DNA from: Mariniflexile sp. AS56
GTDB lineage: Bacteria > Bacteroidota > Bacteroidia > Flavobacteriales > Flavobacteriaceae
Direction: 5' to 3'
DNA length: 64,000 nucleotides
Assembly (NCBI RefSeq): GCF_030552475.1
Contig: NZ_JAUPED010000003.1
Location: 1-64,000, forward strand
In this document: positions 24,763-33,566 of the stretch, piece by piece
Layout of the letters: each line of letters starts with the position of its first letter
How positions within the stretch are numbered: position 1 is the first letter of the stretch
The notes under the pieces: generated by a model
Told to the model about the DNA's origin: nothing
The model's input: only the letters and a program-made list of their open reading frames with translations
The model's database searches: none
Made by a program: the position numbers and the translations under genes

Positions 24763-25668
24763 ATGCGAGTTTTAATTACAGGGGCGACGGGATTAATTGG
24801 GCAAGAAATTGTGAAACTGTGCCATGGAAGAAATATTTCTGTAAATTACTTGACAACGAGTAAGTCTAAAATAAATCAATCTGCGAAAACACAGGGGTTT
24901 TATTGGAACCCTAAGCAGCAAGATATTGATGTAAACTGTTTTAAAGAAGTCGATGCAATTATTAATTTGGCAGGCGCCACGGTTTCAAAACGATGGACTT
25001 CGGCTTACAAAAAAGAAATAATTGCAAGCAGGAAAGAAACAACGCAATTATTAGTAAATAGTTTAAAATCGATTGATCACACCGTAAAGCAAGTTATTTC
25101 AGCAAGTGCCATTGGTATATACCCAGATTCCTTAATTAATTATTACGATGAAACTTTTCAAGATTTTGATACCTCATTTTTAAGCAATGTGGTGCAAGTT
25201 TGGGAACAGGAAGTCGATGCTTTTTCTAGTTTGAATATAACAGTGTCTAAAATTAGAATAGGCTTGGTATTATCAAATAAAGGAGGTGCGCTCACCGAAA
25301 TGATAAAGCCAATTAAATACGGAGCCGGAGCTGCTTTTGGTGACGGGAGGCAATGGCAATCGTGGATACATATTAGCGATTTAGCACAACTGTTTTTGTA
25401 TGTATTGAAACACCAATTGGAAGGCGTCTATAATGCCGTAGCTCCAAGTCCAGTAACAAACCAAGAACTCACAAAAACCATAGCGACTAGTTTAAATAAA
25501 CCGCTTTTTTTACCCAACATACCAAGAATTTTTATGAAACTGGTTTTAGGTGAGATGCATACCTTGCTGTATGATAGCCAACGCGTCAGTTCTAAAAAAA
25601 TAGAAGACACCGGTTTTTATTTTGAATACCACCATTTACAACCTGCTTTGGAGGATTTGTTAGGGTAG
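24763..25668 (+). CDS. TIGR01777 family epimerase-like SDR protein
   Basis: An extended short-chain dehydrogenase fold: the NAD(P)-binding glycine motif is VLITGATGLIGQEIV at residues 3-17, INLAGATVSKRWT is the TIGR01777/SDR39U1 hallmark, and QVISASAIGIYPD follows. The C-terminal domain (about 250-301, PRIFMKLVLGEMHTLLYDSQRV) is the DUF1731 tail. The family is often called nucleoside-diphosphate-sugar epimerase or cell-division inhibitor SulA-like, but its true substrate is unknown. Convergent with the next gene; a short GGTAG/CTACC hairpin overlaps its stop. Confidence 0.9.
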   Translation: MRVLITGATGLIGQEIVKLCHGRNISVNYLTTSKSKINQSAKTQGFYWNPKQQDIDVNCFKEVDAIINLAGATVSKRWTSAYKKEIIASRKETTQLLVNSLKSIDHTVKQVISASAIGIYPDSLINYYDETFQDFDTSFLSNVVQVWEQEVDAFSSLNITVSKIRIGLVLSNKGGALTEMIKPIKYGAGAAFGDGRQWQSWIHISDLAQLFLYVLKHQLEGVYNAVAPSPVTNQELTKTIATSLNKPLFLPNIPRIFMKLVLGEMHTLLYDSQRVSSKKIEDTGFYFEYHHLQPALEDLLG

Positions 25669-25673
25669 TTGTG

Positions 25674-26225
25674 CTACCAAATTTTCCACCAAGGTTTATT
25701 ATTTTCCACCGCTTTTTTTATTGTTTTGGCATTAAATTCTTCTTGTTTGAAAGTGTATCTTAAACATTTAGCGTCTAACGCTATTTCGTGAAATGATTCT
25801 CCCAATGTTTTTTCAATCAGATGATATATTAATTCAGGTTTATCATCTTCATTTTTTTCAAAATCAAATGGAGTTCCTTCGTTTTCCATAATCTTGTCTT
25901 CTGCTTCGATAATGGTTCGAATGTTTTTTCCGTTTTTAACATAATTAATACAGAAAGTCATAGTCATTTCAGATAAAACAAAGGAAAATATATTTTGGTT
26001 TTTTACGTAAAATTCTAAACCTCCCTTTTCCATTGTTAAAAGTATAAATGTTCCTTTTTCTGAGTAAAATATATCACAATGTCCGTCTTCCTTGAAACTT
26101 TCACAAGAGTCTACAAACATTACTTCTTTTTCAAAAAGTAATTTTTCTCCAATAATAGCTTCAAGTTCAGATATGTTTTCTGAATAATCTTTATCAATTA
26201 CAATTCCTGAAATATTTAGTCCCAT
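25674..26225 (-). CDS. Hypothetical protein, 183 aa
   Basis: A soluble acidic protein without signal peptide or membrane segment. The first part has a duplicated-looking alpha/beta pattern with MFVDSCESFKEDGHCDIFYSEKGT and ILLTMEKGGLEFY, and the end carries tryptophans (NKPWWKIW). I do not recognise the family. It is 40 bases downstream of the small lipoprotein gene and probably shares its promoter at 26728-26763. The pair looks like an accessory two-gene insertion between core genes. Confidence 0.65.
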   Translation of the reverse strand: MGLNISGIVIDKDYSENISELEAIIGEKLLFEKEVMFVDSCESFKEDGHCDIFYSEKGTFILLTMEKGGLEFYVKNQNIFSFVLSEMTMTFCINYVKNGKNIRTIIEAEDKIMENEGTPFDFEKNEDDKPELIYHLIEKTLGESFHEIALDAKCLRYTFKQEEFNAKTIKKAVENNKPWWKIW

Positions 26226-26265
26226 AGTTTATTTATTTACTGTCAAGATGGTGGTGTGAATAGTT

Positions 26266-26661
26266 TTATCTTGTTAAAATTTCCTTTAAAGTGCCTTCTC
26301 CTGAAATTTCTGATTCCCATTTCATAGATGAACTTGTTATTTCTGTAATTGTATAAATTTTTGTTTCATAATTTGCGTCGTCAAAATCTATTGTCAAAGT
26401 GTTTCCATTCTTTGACCAATTGCCTAGCTCAATTTTTAATTCAATATCTACTCCATTATAAACTAGATATCTAAATTCTGTTTTGTTTTCAGCTGACAAT
26501 AGTCGAATTACACTTTGATTAGTGACATCTTCTCCGTTTAATTTACTTTCTGATACCGTCCAGCCTCCAACTACTGATAATTCATTTTCATCAGTACTTG
26601 AACAGGATGAGAAAATCAAAAGTCCAATTAATAAAATTGGAAGAAGATTATATTTTTTCAT
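26266..26661 (-). CDS. Small lipocalin-like lipoprotein
   Basis: The signal ends at C20 (MKKYNLLPILLIGLLIFSSC), followed by a serine/aspartate linker. The remaining roughly 110 residues alternate short beta strands starting with VVGGWTVSESKLNG and later LGNWSKNGNTLTIDFDD, the pattern of lipocalin-like lipoproteins of Bacteroidota (W at the first strand, G-N-T-L near the middle). The fold is inferred, the ligand unknown. It heads a two-gene unit behind the promoter-like element copy B. Confidence 0.72.
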   Translation of the reverse strand: MKKYNLLPILLIGLLIFSSCSSTDENELSVVGGWTVSESKLNGEDVTNQSVIRLLSAENKTEFRYLVYNGVDIELKIELGNWSKNGNTLTIDFDDANYETKIYTITEITSSSMKWESEISGEGTLKEILTR

Positions 26662-26727
26662 TCGTAGGTATAGTTAAATTGTAGGCAACTCTGAGGTGTA
26701 GGCTATTTTAATAGCCCATATCACCTG

Positions 26728-26763
26728 TTAAACGAATTTATATTTTTTTACTGACAAAGTCAA
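26728..26763 (-). promoter_or_regulatory. Promoter-like element, copy B (shared with 2105-2140)
   Basis: On the minus strand TTGACTTTGT is followed, 18 bases after TTGAC, by TAAATTCGTTTAA. It matches copy A at 32 of 36 positions. It lies about 70 bases before the small lipoprotein gene. Both copies precede lipoprotein genes that are otherwise unrelated. Confidence 0.5.
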
Positions 26764-26831
26764 GTTGCTGAAGAATTTTTCAATCTAAATTAAATAAAAA
26801 TATTTAATGACATTATGACATTTTTACAAGA

Positions 26832-26847
26832 TTGGCAGTACTTTTGC
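26832..26847 (+). promoter_or_regulatory. Sigma-54-type -24/-12 promoter of grpE-dnaJ
   Basis: TTGGCAGTACTTTTGC fits the RpoN consensus TGGCAC-N5-TTGC in all but one base, with the invariant GG (26834-26835) and GC (26846-26847) exactly 12 bases apart. A transcript would start near 26859, about 120 bases before grpE. A TGACAT direct repeat lies just upstream. No TAnnTTTG box competes in this stretch. Confidence 0.6.
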
Positions 26848-26977
26848 CAACCAATTTAAGTATTTATATAAAAATTGAAACGAACGTTCTAAGAATAGTG
26901 TCATTAAAAGGATGTTATTATTAGCGAGCAGCATGTGTCAATTAAAAAACATTAAGTAAAACACCAGAAATACAGCA

Positions 26978-27529
26978 ATGAGTAAAAAGGAAAAAGCAAA
27001 CGATATAGAAAAAGAGCAGCTTGACGCTGTACAAAGCGAAACGGTTGAAGTTGAAGAGCAAGTTGTTGAAGAGCAAACGGTTGAAGAGAAGCTTCAAAGT
27101 GAACTAAAACAAGAGAAAGATAAGTTTTTACGCTTATTTGCTGAGTTTGAAAATTATAAACGTCGTACCTCAAAAGAGCGTATGGAGTTGTTTTCTACAG
27201 CGAGTGAAGATGTTATGAAAACCTTGTTGCCAATTTTAGACGATTTTGAACGCGCATTAAGTCATAGTGACGACGATAAAGAAGCGGAAGCATTACGCAA
27301 AGGTGTATTGTTAATTTATAACAAATTAATAAGCACGTTAGAGCAAAAAGGACTTAAAGTAGTAGCTGTTGAAAAAGGGGAAGTATTTAATGCAGATAAC
27401 CACGAAGCTATTACCCAAATACCTGCACCGACTGATGATTTGAAAGGAAAGATTATAGACGTTATAGAAAAAGGATATAAACTGGGCGAGAAGGTAATTC
27501 GTTTTCCTAAAGTAGTAATAGGACAATAA
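26978..27529 (+). CDS. grpE: Nucleotide exchange factor GrpE
   Basis: GrpE releases ADP from DnaK. The 183-residue protein begins with an acidic, glutamate-rich tail (about 1-45), continues with a long coiled coil (EKLQSELKQEKDKFLRLFAEFENYKRRTSKER) and ends in the beta domain with GLKVVAVEKGEVFNADNHEAI and EKGYKLGEKVIRFPKVVIGQ. It is the first gene of the operon with dnaJ, nine bases apart. The sigma-54-type promoter upstream suggests stress induction by a route other than sigma-32 or HrcA; no CIRCE repeat is seen. Confidence 0.97.
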   Translation: MSKKEKANDIEKEQLDAVQSETVEVEEQVVEEQTVEEKLQSELKQEKDKFLRLFAEFENYKRRTSKERMELFSTASEDVMKTLLPILDDFERALSHSDDDKEAEALRKGVLLIYNKLISTLEQKGLKVVAVEKGEVFNADNHEAITQIPAPTDDLKGKIIDVIEKGYKLGEKVIRFPKVVIGQ

Positions 27530-27538
27530 AACAAAACC

Positions 27539-28669
27539 ATGGCTAAAAAAGATTATTACGACACATTAGGTATTAGTAAAGGAGCAAGTACTGCTGAAAT
27601 AAAGAAAGCTTATAGAAAAAAAGCAATCGAATTCCATCCTGATAAAAATCCCGATAATAAAGATGCAGAAGCGAAGTTTAAAGAGGCGGCTGAAGCTTAC
27701 GAGATTTTAAGTGATGGCAACAAAAAGGCACGTTACGACCAATACGGACACCAAGCTTTCGAGAATGGCGGTGGCTTTGGCGGTGGCGGAGGCGGCATGA
27801 ATATGGATGACATATTCAGCCAATTCGGTGATATTTTTGGCGGCGGTGGCGGCGGCTTTAGTGGCGGCTTCTCTGGTTTTGGCGGTGGCGGTGGCCAACG
27901 CCGAGTTAAAGGAAGTAACTTACGTATTCGCGTAAAACTTACTTTAGAGGAAATCGCTAATGGTGTCGAGAAAAAAATAAAAGTAAAACGTAAAGTTCAA
28001 GCGCCAGGAACTACCTATAAAACCTGTCCTACCTGTCAAGGTGCTGGACAAGTTACCCGTATTGCAAATACTATTTTGGGTAGAATGCAAACATCTGCAC
28101 CTTGTAATGCCTGCGGTGGCGCTGGACAAACTATAGATAAAAAATCTGCCGATGCTGATGCACAAGGTATGACGGTTGCAGAAGAAACTGTTTCTATCAA
28201 AATACCTGCGGGTGTCGTAGATGGGATGCAACTTAAAGTATCTGGAAAAGGTAATGATGCACCAGGAAATGGTATTTCGGGTGATATTATTGTGGTTATA
28301 GAAGAAGAACAACACGAGAAACTACAACGTGAAGGTGATAATTTACATTACGATTTGTATGTGAGTTATTCTGATGCGGTGTTAGGAACTTCAAAAGAGA
28401 TTGATACCGTTACAGGAAAAGTGCGTATAAAAGTGGAAGCTGGTGTACAATCTGGTAAAATTTTACGCTTACGCGGAAAAGGAATTCCAAGTATTAACGG
28501 GTATGGTAGAGGCGATTTATTGGTGCATGTGAATGTTTGGACACCAAAAACACTAAGCAAACAACAGCGCGAGTTTTTTGAGTCTATGCAAGAAGATGAT
28601 CATTTTATGCCGAAACCAGATAGTACAGATAAATCATTTTTTGAGAAGGTAAAAGACATGTTCTCATAA
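27539..28669 (+). CDS. dnaJ: Chaperone DnaJ with reduced zinc domain
   Basis: The Hsp40 co-chaperone stimulates DnaK ATPase and delivers substrates. The J domain has HPD at 33-35, followed by a long glycine/phenylalanine region (about 75-120) and the C-terminal substrate domains. The cysteine domain is unusual: only two of the four CxxCxGxG repeats remain, C163-x-x-C166 and C189-x-x-C192, corresponding to the second zinc site. The first and fourth repeats, which build the first zinc site, are replaced by cysteine-free sequence. The length of 376 is otherwise standard. Confidence 0.96.
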   Translation: MAKKDYYDTLGISKGASTAEIKKAYRKKAIEFHPDKNPDNKDAEAKFKEAAEAYEILSDGNKKARYDQYGHQAFENGGGFGGGGGGMNMDDIFSQFGDIFGGGGGGFSGGFSGFGGGGGQRRVKGSNLRIRVKLTLEEIANGVEKKIKVKRKVQAPGTTYKTCPTCQGAGQVTRIANTILGRMQTSAPCNACGGAGQTIDKKSADADAQGMTVAEETVSIKIPAGVVDGMQLKVSGKGNDAPGNGISGDIIVVIEEEQHEKLQREGDNLHYDLYVSYSDAVLGTSKEIDTVTGKVRIKVEAGVQSGKILRLRGKGIPSINGYGRGDLLVHVNVWTPKTLSKQQREFFESMQEDDHFMPKPDSTDKSFFEKVKDMFS

Positions 28670-29012
28670 TATTACTGATAAAGGAAAAACCAAAACAATC
28701 GATTATATTTTTTTAAAGTTCCTGTTTTGTTTTAAGGGTTTTTAGAAAAAAAAACATATATTTGGTTTATCACTAATTAATTTTAGTGAAAATTTTTCTT
28801 TTTCATAGCAATTTTTTTCCCATCCTTAATTTTTTTTGAGGGTGGGTTTTGTTTTTATACCCATTGACTTTTGGTAGTCGCCTCAAAGTGCTTATTGGTG
28901 TTTGTTTATTTCAGAATGAAATCAAAAAAAATCATAAATTATATCTAAAGCATTAAGCTTCTACTTTAACATTTAATATATTTACATTCTACAAGTCAAT
29001 TGAAAAACACAC
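28670..29012. other. Intergenic region between dnaJ and the ABC exporter
   Basis: 343 AT-rich bases. A weak TCACTA/TAGTGA hairpin with a T-rich tail (28770-28789) and a stronger one at 28819-28846 lie about 100 and 150 bases after the dnaJ stop. Nothing else is recognised. Confidence 0.45.
28819..28856 (+). terminator. Probable dnaJ operon terminator
   Basis: CCCATCC (28819-28825) pairs with GGGTGGG (28840-28846), one G-U, around a 14-base AT loop, followed by TTTTGTTTTT. It lies 150 bases after dnaJ. Confidence 0.5.
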
Positions 29013-29939
29013 ATGAGTAACTTATTAGAAGTTAACCAAGTTTCTAAAAGTTTTGGAGACTTCAAAGCCCTTAACAACGCATCTATTTCGGTTCCTAAAG
29101 GCAGTATTTTTGGGTTATTAGGGCCTAATGGCGCAGGAAAAACAACTTTAATACGCATTATCAATCAAATTACCATGCCAGATACTGGTACGGTGCATTT
29201 AGATGGCGATTTACTTAACGGGTCGCATATAAAAGATATTGGATATTTACCAGAAGAGCGTGGGTTGTATAAGTCTATGAAGGTAGGCGAGCAAGCGTTG
29301 TATTTAGCGCAATTAAAAGGGCTGAGTAAAGCGGAAGCTAAAACCCGATTAAAATATTGGTTCGAGCGCTTAGAAATTGGAGACTGGTGGAACAAGAAAA
29401 TACAGGAGCTTTCTAAAGGGATGGCCCAAAAAATACAGTTTATTGTAACCGTATTGCACGAACCCAAATTATTGATCTTTGACGAACCTTTTTCTGGTTT
29501 CGACCCCATCAATGCGAATTTAATTAAAGATGAAATTTTGCGTTTACGCGAAAATGGGGCAACGGTTATTTTTTCCACCCATCGTATGGAATCGGTTGAA
29601 GAATTGTGTGATGATATTGCACTAATTCACAAATCGAATAAAATTTTAGACGGGAAATTAATTGATATTAAACGACAGTATAAAATAAACACCTTTGAAG
29701 TTGGGATTAAAACAGCCAATAGCGATGCTTTAAGAACGGAATTGTTACAAAAATTTGATGTATCGTTAGCCAACTTTAGAACCTTGGAAGACGATTTAAA
29801 ACTAAATATTAAATTGAATGCAGGCGACTCACCAAACGATTTGCTAAGCTTTTTAACAGCAAAAGGAGAGGTGTCTCATTTTGTAGAATTGATACCAAGT
29901 GTAAACGATATTTTTATTCAAACCGTAAAAAATAATTAA
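29013..29939 (+). CDS. ABC exporter ATP-binding protein (DUF4162 type)
   Basis: An ABC-2 exporter ATPase: Walker A GPNGAGKTT at 37-45, signature LSKGMAQK, Walker B LLIFDEPFSGFDP and the switch histidine in STHRMESVEE. The C-terminal roughly 90 residues form the DUF4162 extension of NatA-like ATPases. The partner permease follows 51 bases downstream, in the same order as NatA-NatB. The substrate is unknown; sodium or drug export by analogy only. Confidence 0.92.
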   Translation: MSNLLEVNQVSKSFGDFKALNNASISVPKGSIFGLLGPNGAGKTTLIRIINQITMPDTGTVHLDGDLLNGSHIKDIGYLPEERGLYKSMKVGEQALYLAQLKGLSKAEAKTRLKYWFERLEIGDWWNKKIQELSKGMAQKIQFIVTVLHEPKLLIFDEPFSGFDPINANLIKDEILRLRENGATVIFSTHRMESVEELCDDIALIHKSNKILDGKLIDIKRQYKINTFEVGIKTANSDALRTELLQKFDVSLANFRTLEDDLKLNIKLNAGDSPNDLLSFLTAKGEVSHFVELIPSVNDIFIQTVKNN

Positions 29940-29990
29940 CAATTAATAATTGATAATTAAAAACGAGTAATCGTTAAAACCCAACACCTA

Positions 29991-31295
29991 ATGAACCATT
30001 TACCACTTATAATAAAACGCGAGTATTTAACGAAGGTTAAAAATAAATCGTTTATAGTGATGACTATTTTGAGTCCGCTAATAATGATTGCATTGATATC
30101 GGTTGTGGCATATTTATCACAATTAAATAATGATAAAGTGCGTGTCATTACTGTTTTAGATGAATCGGGCTTCGTTCAAGACGTTTTTGAAAATACAGAG
30201 CGTACCAAGTATCATGTTCTAGAAAACATGTCGCTTACAGATGCTAAAAAATTAGCAGAAGAAACGGGGTCTGTAGGATTGCTTCATGTGGCTACCCCTA
30301 ATTCTATTGATGATGTTTCAAATCATATCAAGTTTTATTCAGAGGAATCACCGTCCCTTTCTTTAATTTCAGATTTAGAAACTAAATTAGAGCATAAACT
30401 TACCGACGTAAAACTTCAGGAAAACGGTGTAGATGTGGCCATGATTAATGCGTCTAAAATACATGTTAACATTGGGCAGGAAAGTTTTGCTGGTGAAAAA
30501 ACATCTAAAATTGATAGCGTTATGAAACTCGCTTTTGGTGGGGCAGCAGGCTATCTATTATTTATGTTCATTATTATTTATGGAAACATGATTATGCGTA
30601 GTGTGATTGAAGAAAAAACAAGTAGAATTATAGAGGTTATTATTTCATCTGTAAAACCAATTCAATTGATGCTTGGTAAAATTATAGGAACCTCTTTGGC
30701 GGGTATCACGCAGTTTGTTATTTGGTTAATAATTGGTGGTGTGTTGCTAAGTTTGGTGTCTATTATTTTTGGTGTGAATTTACAAACACCACAACAAGAT
30801 ATGATGGAGCAGGCGATGGCGAACCCGGAATTGAATATGCAGGTGCAAGACCTTATAAATGCGTTTTTTTACCTACCGTTGGCAAATTTAATTATCGCGT
30901 TTCTATTGTTTTTTATAGGAGGTTATTTGTTGTATAGTTCACTATATGCTGCCATTGGTGCGGCTGTTGATAATGAAACGGATACGCAACAATTTATGTT
31001 ACCTATTATAATGCCGCTAGTTTTAGCTGTTTATATTGGCATTTTCACGGTGGTTGAAGACCCTCATGGCACGGTTTCGGTTGTGTTTTCGTTTATACCT
31101 TTAACCTCGCCAGTGGTAATGCTTATGCGTATTCCTTTTGGTGTGCCTTTGTGGCAACAATTGGTATCGTTATTGATATTAATTGCTACCTTTATGTTTA
31201 CCGTGTGGTTTGCGGCGAAAATTTACCGTGTTGGTATTCTTATGTATGGTAAAAAACCGACTTATAAAGAATTGATGAAATGGATTAAATATTAA
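29991..31295 (+). CDS. ABC-2 exporter permease (NatB-like)
   Basis: 434 residues: a first membrane helix (about 18-40) after the basic NKSFIVMTILSP motif, a large extracytoplasmic domain (about 45-175), then five or so helices from residue 180 on, including IMRSVIEEKTSRIIEVIISSVKP, the conserved coupling segment of ABC-2 permeases of the NatB group. It pairs with the ATPase gene just upstream and is followed after five bases by the MscS gene, probably one operon. Confidence 0.9.
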   Translation: MNHLPLIIKREYLTKVKNKSFIVMTILSPLIMIALISVVAYLSQLNNDKVRVITVLDESGFVQDVFENTERTKYHVLENMSLTDAKKLAEETGSVGLLHVATPNSIDDVSNHIKFYSEESPSLSLISDLETKLEHKLTDVKLQENGVDVAMINASKIHVNIGQESFAGEKTSKIDSVMKLAFGGAAGYLLFMFIIIYGNMIMRSVIEEKTSRIIEVIISSVKPIQLMLGKIIGTSLAGITQFVIWLIIGGVLLSLVSIIFGVNLQTPQQDMMEQAMANPELNMQVQDLINAFFYLPLANLIIAFLLFFIGGYLLYSSLYAAIGAAVDNETDTQQFMLPIIMPLVLAVYIGIFTVVEDPHGTVSVVFSFIPLTSPVVMLMRIPFGVPLWQQLVSLLILIATFMFTVWFAAKIYRVGILMYGKKPTYKELMKWIKY

Positions 31296-31300
31296 AAAAA

Positions 31301-32239
31301 ATGTATCAAGAATTAAATAAAATTGAGAAAGCAGTCGAATCAAGTTCTGTTTGGAAAGAGGCAAATGGTTTTCTAAATCAGCATTACGATTTTAGTGATA
31401 ATATTAGCATTTCAGTAAAAGATGTTTTAATTATCATAACCGTTATTTTTGTTACAACCTTAGTATTAAGGTTTGTATTAAAAGTAATTACAAGAAAATT
31501 ACCAGATGATGATAAAGGAAAGTTTAATGTGGTATTTGGCTATTTTAGATGGCTGGTGTATCTGCTCATTTTATTAATAACCTTAAATGGTGTGGGCGTT
31601 AATGTAACCGCCATTTTTGCAGCATCTGCGGCATTAATGATTGGTATTGGTTTGGCGCTACAAACTTTATTTCAAGATATTATTTCTGGAGTGTTTATTT
31701 TGGTAGATCAAACGGTACATGTGGGTGATATTATTGAAATAGATGGGCAAATAGGCCGTGTTGAAGAAATTAAATTAAGAACCACTAGAGCTGTAACTAT
31801 AGATAATAAAGTGTTGATAATCCCCAATCACTTGTACTTAGAAAACAGTCTTTATAACTGGACGCAAAATGGCTCGGATACTAGAGAAAGTGTAGAGGTT
31901 GGAGTGGCTTATGGAAGTGATGTGCAATTGGTTAAAAAATTATTAATTGAAGCTGCCGCTTCAAATAATGATGTGTTGTATAAAGAAGATATATCTGTAC
32001 GGTTTACAAATTTCGGAGATAGTTCACTAGATTTCAAGGTTGTTTTTACTATTAGTGATAGCTTTAATGCCAATGCTATACGAAGTGAAATACGCTTTGT
32101 AATTGATAAATTATTTAGAGAAAATAATATTAGCATTCCGTTCCCGCAACGCGATATACATATTATTCAAAGACCAGATCAAAGCGTAAGTCTTCGCTTA
32201 GATTCATCCGAATTAAATACGAATTTAGGGAAAGATTAA
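31301..32239 (+). CDS. Small-conductance mechanosensitive channel, MscS family
   Basis: 312 residues. An N-terminal helix region leads to three membrane segments (about 40-65, 80-100, 105-130); the pore-lining helix is in TAIFAASAALMIGIGLALQTLFQDIISGVFILVDQ, with the glycine/alanine packing typical of TM3. The cytoplasmic beta domain follows (VGDIIEIDGQIGRVEEIKLRTTR) and then an alpha/beta cage. It opens under membrane tension to protect against osmotic downshock. It starts five bases after the ABC permease stop. Confidence 0.93.
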   Translation: MYQELNKIEKAVESSSVWKEANGFLNQHYDFSDNISISVKDVLIIITVIFVTTLVLRFVLKVITRKLPDDDKGKFNVVFGYFRWLVYLLILLITLNGVGVNVTAIFAASAALMIGIGLALQTLFQDIISGVFILVDQTVHVGDIIEIDGQIGRVEEIKLRTTRAVTIDNKVLIIPNHLYLENSLYNWTQNGSDTRESVEVGVAYGSDVQLVKKLLIEAAASNNDVLYKEDISVRFTNFGDSSLDFKVVFTISDSFNANAIRSEIRFVIDKLFRENNISIPFPQRDIHIIQRPDQSVSLRLDSSELNTNLGKD

Positions 32240-32314
32240 TGTTGAAAATTAAATAAAATATCTGAAAAATAGATGCTTTTTAATGGTGTCTATCTTCTAA
32301 AAATATAAATACAT

Positions 32315-33478
32315 ATGCCGAAAATATTAATAATTGAAGATGAAGCAGCTATAAGACGTGTGCTTGTTAAAATTCTTTCAGAAGAAAACGATACATACCA
32401 AGTTGAAGAAGCTGAAGATGGATTGGTAGGTTTAGAGAAAATTAAAAATGATGATTACGATTTAATTCTTTGCGACATCAAAATGCCAAAAGTAGATGGT
32501 GTTGAAGTGTTAGAGGCAACAAAGAAGATCAAGCCAGAAATACCAATGGTTATGATTTCTGGCCACGGTGATTTAGATACGGCAGTAAATACCATGCGTA
32601 TGGGGGCGTTCGATTATATTTCGAAGCCACCCGATTTAAATAGATTGCTTAACACCGTTCGAAATGCTTTAGATAGAAAAGAATTGGTTGTTGAAAATAA
32701 GCTTCTTAAAAAGAAAGTTAGCAAGAATTTTGAGATGATAGGTGAAAGTGATGCCATTTCTCATATTAAAGATATTATTGAAAAAGTAGCCCAAACCGAT
32801 GCGCGTGTGCTTATTACAGGTCCAAACGGAACGGGAAAAGAGTTGGTCGCACATTGGTTGCATCAAAAAAGTGAACGTGCTGGGGGGTCTATGATCGAAG
32901 TTAACTGTGCCGCTATACCTAGTGAATTGATTGAAAGCGAGTTGTTTGGGCACGTAAAAGGCGCTTTTACAAGTGCTGTAAAAGATAGAGCTGGTAAATT
33001 TGAAGCGGCTAATGGTGGTACTATTTTTTTAGATGAAATTGGTGATATGAGTTTGCCTGCGCAAGCCAAAGTGTTACGCGCCTTGCAGGAAAGCCGTATT
33101 CAGCGCGTGGGTAGTGATAAAGATATTAAAGTGAATGTTCGGGTGGTGGCAGCAACCAATAAAAATTTAAAAAAGGAAATAGCTGAAGGGCGATTCCGTG
33201 AAGATTTATACCATCGATTAGCTGTTATTTTAATACAAGTGCCAGCGTTAAATGATAGACGTGATGATATACCTTTATTGGTGAATCATTTTACCGATAA
33301 AATAGCAGGAGAACATGGTACAGCTAAAAAAGTGTTTTCAGATAAGGCTATAAAATTGCTTCAAGATTATGATTGGACCGGTAATATTAGGGAACTTCGT
33401 AATGTGGTCGAACGCTTAATTATATTAGGCGGTGCACAGGTAAGTGAGCAAGATGTGAAAATGTTTGCTAGTAAATAA
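32315..33478 (+). CDS. Sigma-54-dependent response regulator without DNA-binding domain
   Basis: An NtrC-type enhancer-binding protein architecture truncated at the C-terminus. The receiver domain is at 1-120 with phosphoacceptor D54 (CDIKMP). The AAA+ domain is at about 140-375 with Walker A GPNGTGKE (169-176), the sigma-54 contact loop as GAFTSA at 216-221 instead of GAFTGA, and Walker B FLDE (238-241). The protein ends 12 residues after the AAA+ lid, at 387, so there is no Fis-type helix-turn-helix. It must activate sigma-54 polymerase from solution or through a partner. No histidine kinase is adjacent. Flavobacterial orthologues have the same length, so this is not a local truncation. Confidence 0.92.
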   Translation: MPKILIIEDEAAIRRVLVKILSEENDTYQVEEAEDGLVGLEKIKNDDYDLILCDIKMPKVDGVEVLEATKKIKPEIPMVMISGHGDLDTAVNTMRMGAFDYISKPPDLNRLLNTVRNALDRKELVVENKLLKKKVSKNFEMIGESDAISHIKDIIEKVAQTDARVLITGPNGTGKELVAHWLHQKSERAGGSMIEVNCAAIPSELIESELFGHVKGAFTSAVKDRAGKFEAANGGTIFLDEIGDMSLPAQAKVLRALQESRIQRVGSDKDIKVNVRVVAATNKNLKKEIAEGRFREDLYHRLAVILIQVPALNDRRDDIPLLVNHFTDKIAGEHGTAKKVFSDKAIKLLQDYDWTGNIRELRNVVERLIILGGAQVSEQDVKMFASK

Positions 33479-33521
33479 ACAAAAAAAAAGGACTCTTTCT
33501 AAGAGTCCTTTTTTTTTGTTT
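33477..33521. terminator. Bidirectional terminator, 21-bp stem
   Basis: The arms at 33477-33497 and 33501-33521 (core GGACTCTT/AAGAGTCC) pair perfectly with a three-base loop and nine-base A and T tracts. It serves both the sigma-54 regulator and the convergent coiled-coil gene. Confidence 0.88.
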
Positions 33522-33566
33522 CAGAATTATCGAAGCTTTAAAATAGTAAAGCTCAATAACCCTTAT

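Larger units (their letters stand above)
26662..26977. other. Divergent regulatory region between lipoprotein gene and grpE
   Basis: It holds a GGCTATT-TT-AATAGCC palindrome (26701-26716), promoter-like element copy B (26728-26763, leftward), a TGACAT direct repeat (26808-26821) and the sigma-54-type promoter (26832-26847, rightward). The grpE leader of about 120 bases follows. No reading frame is present. Confidence 0.5.

Noticed and set aside
25664-25678. GGTAG/CTACC hairpin at the convergent stops
   Set aside because: A five-base stem without a T run is too weak to call a terminator.
29940-29990. AATTAATAATTGATAATTAA-type linker, similar to one at 36763-36811
   Set aside because: Low-complexity AT spacers of this type are common between flavobacterial genes; two loose copies are not evidence of a mobile element.
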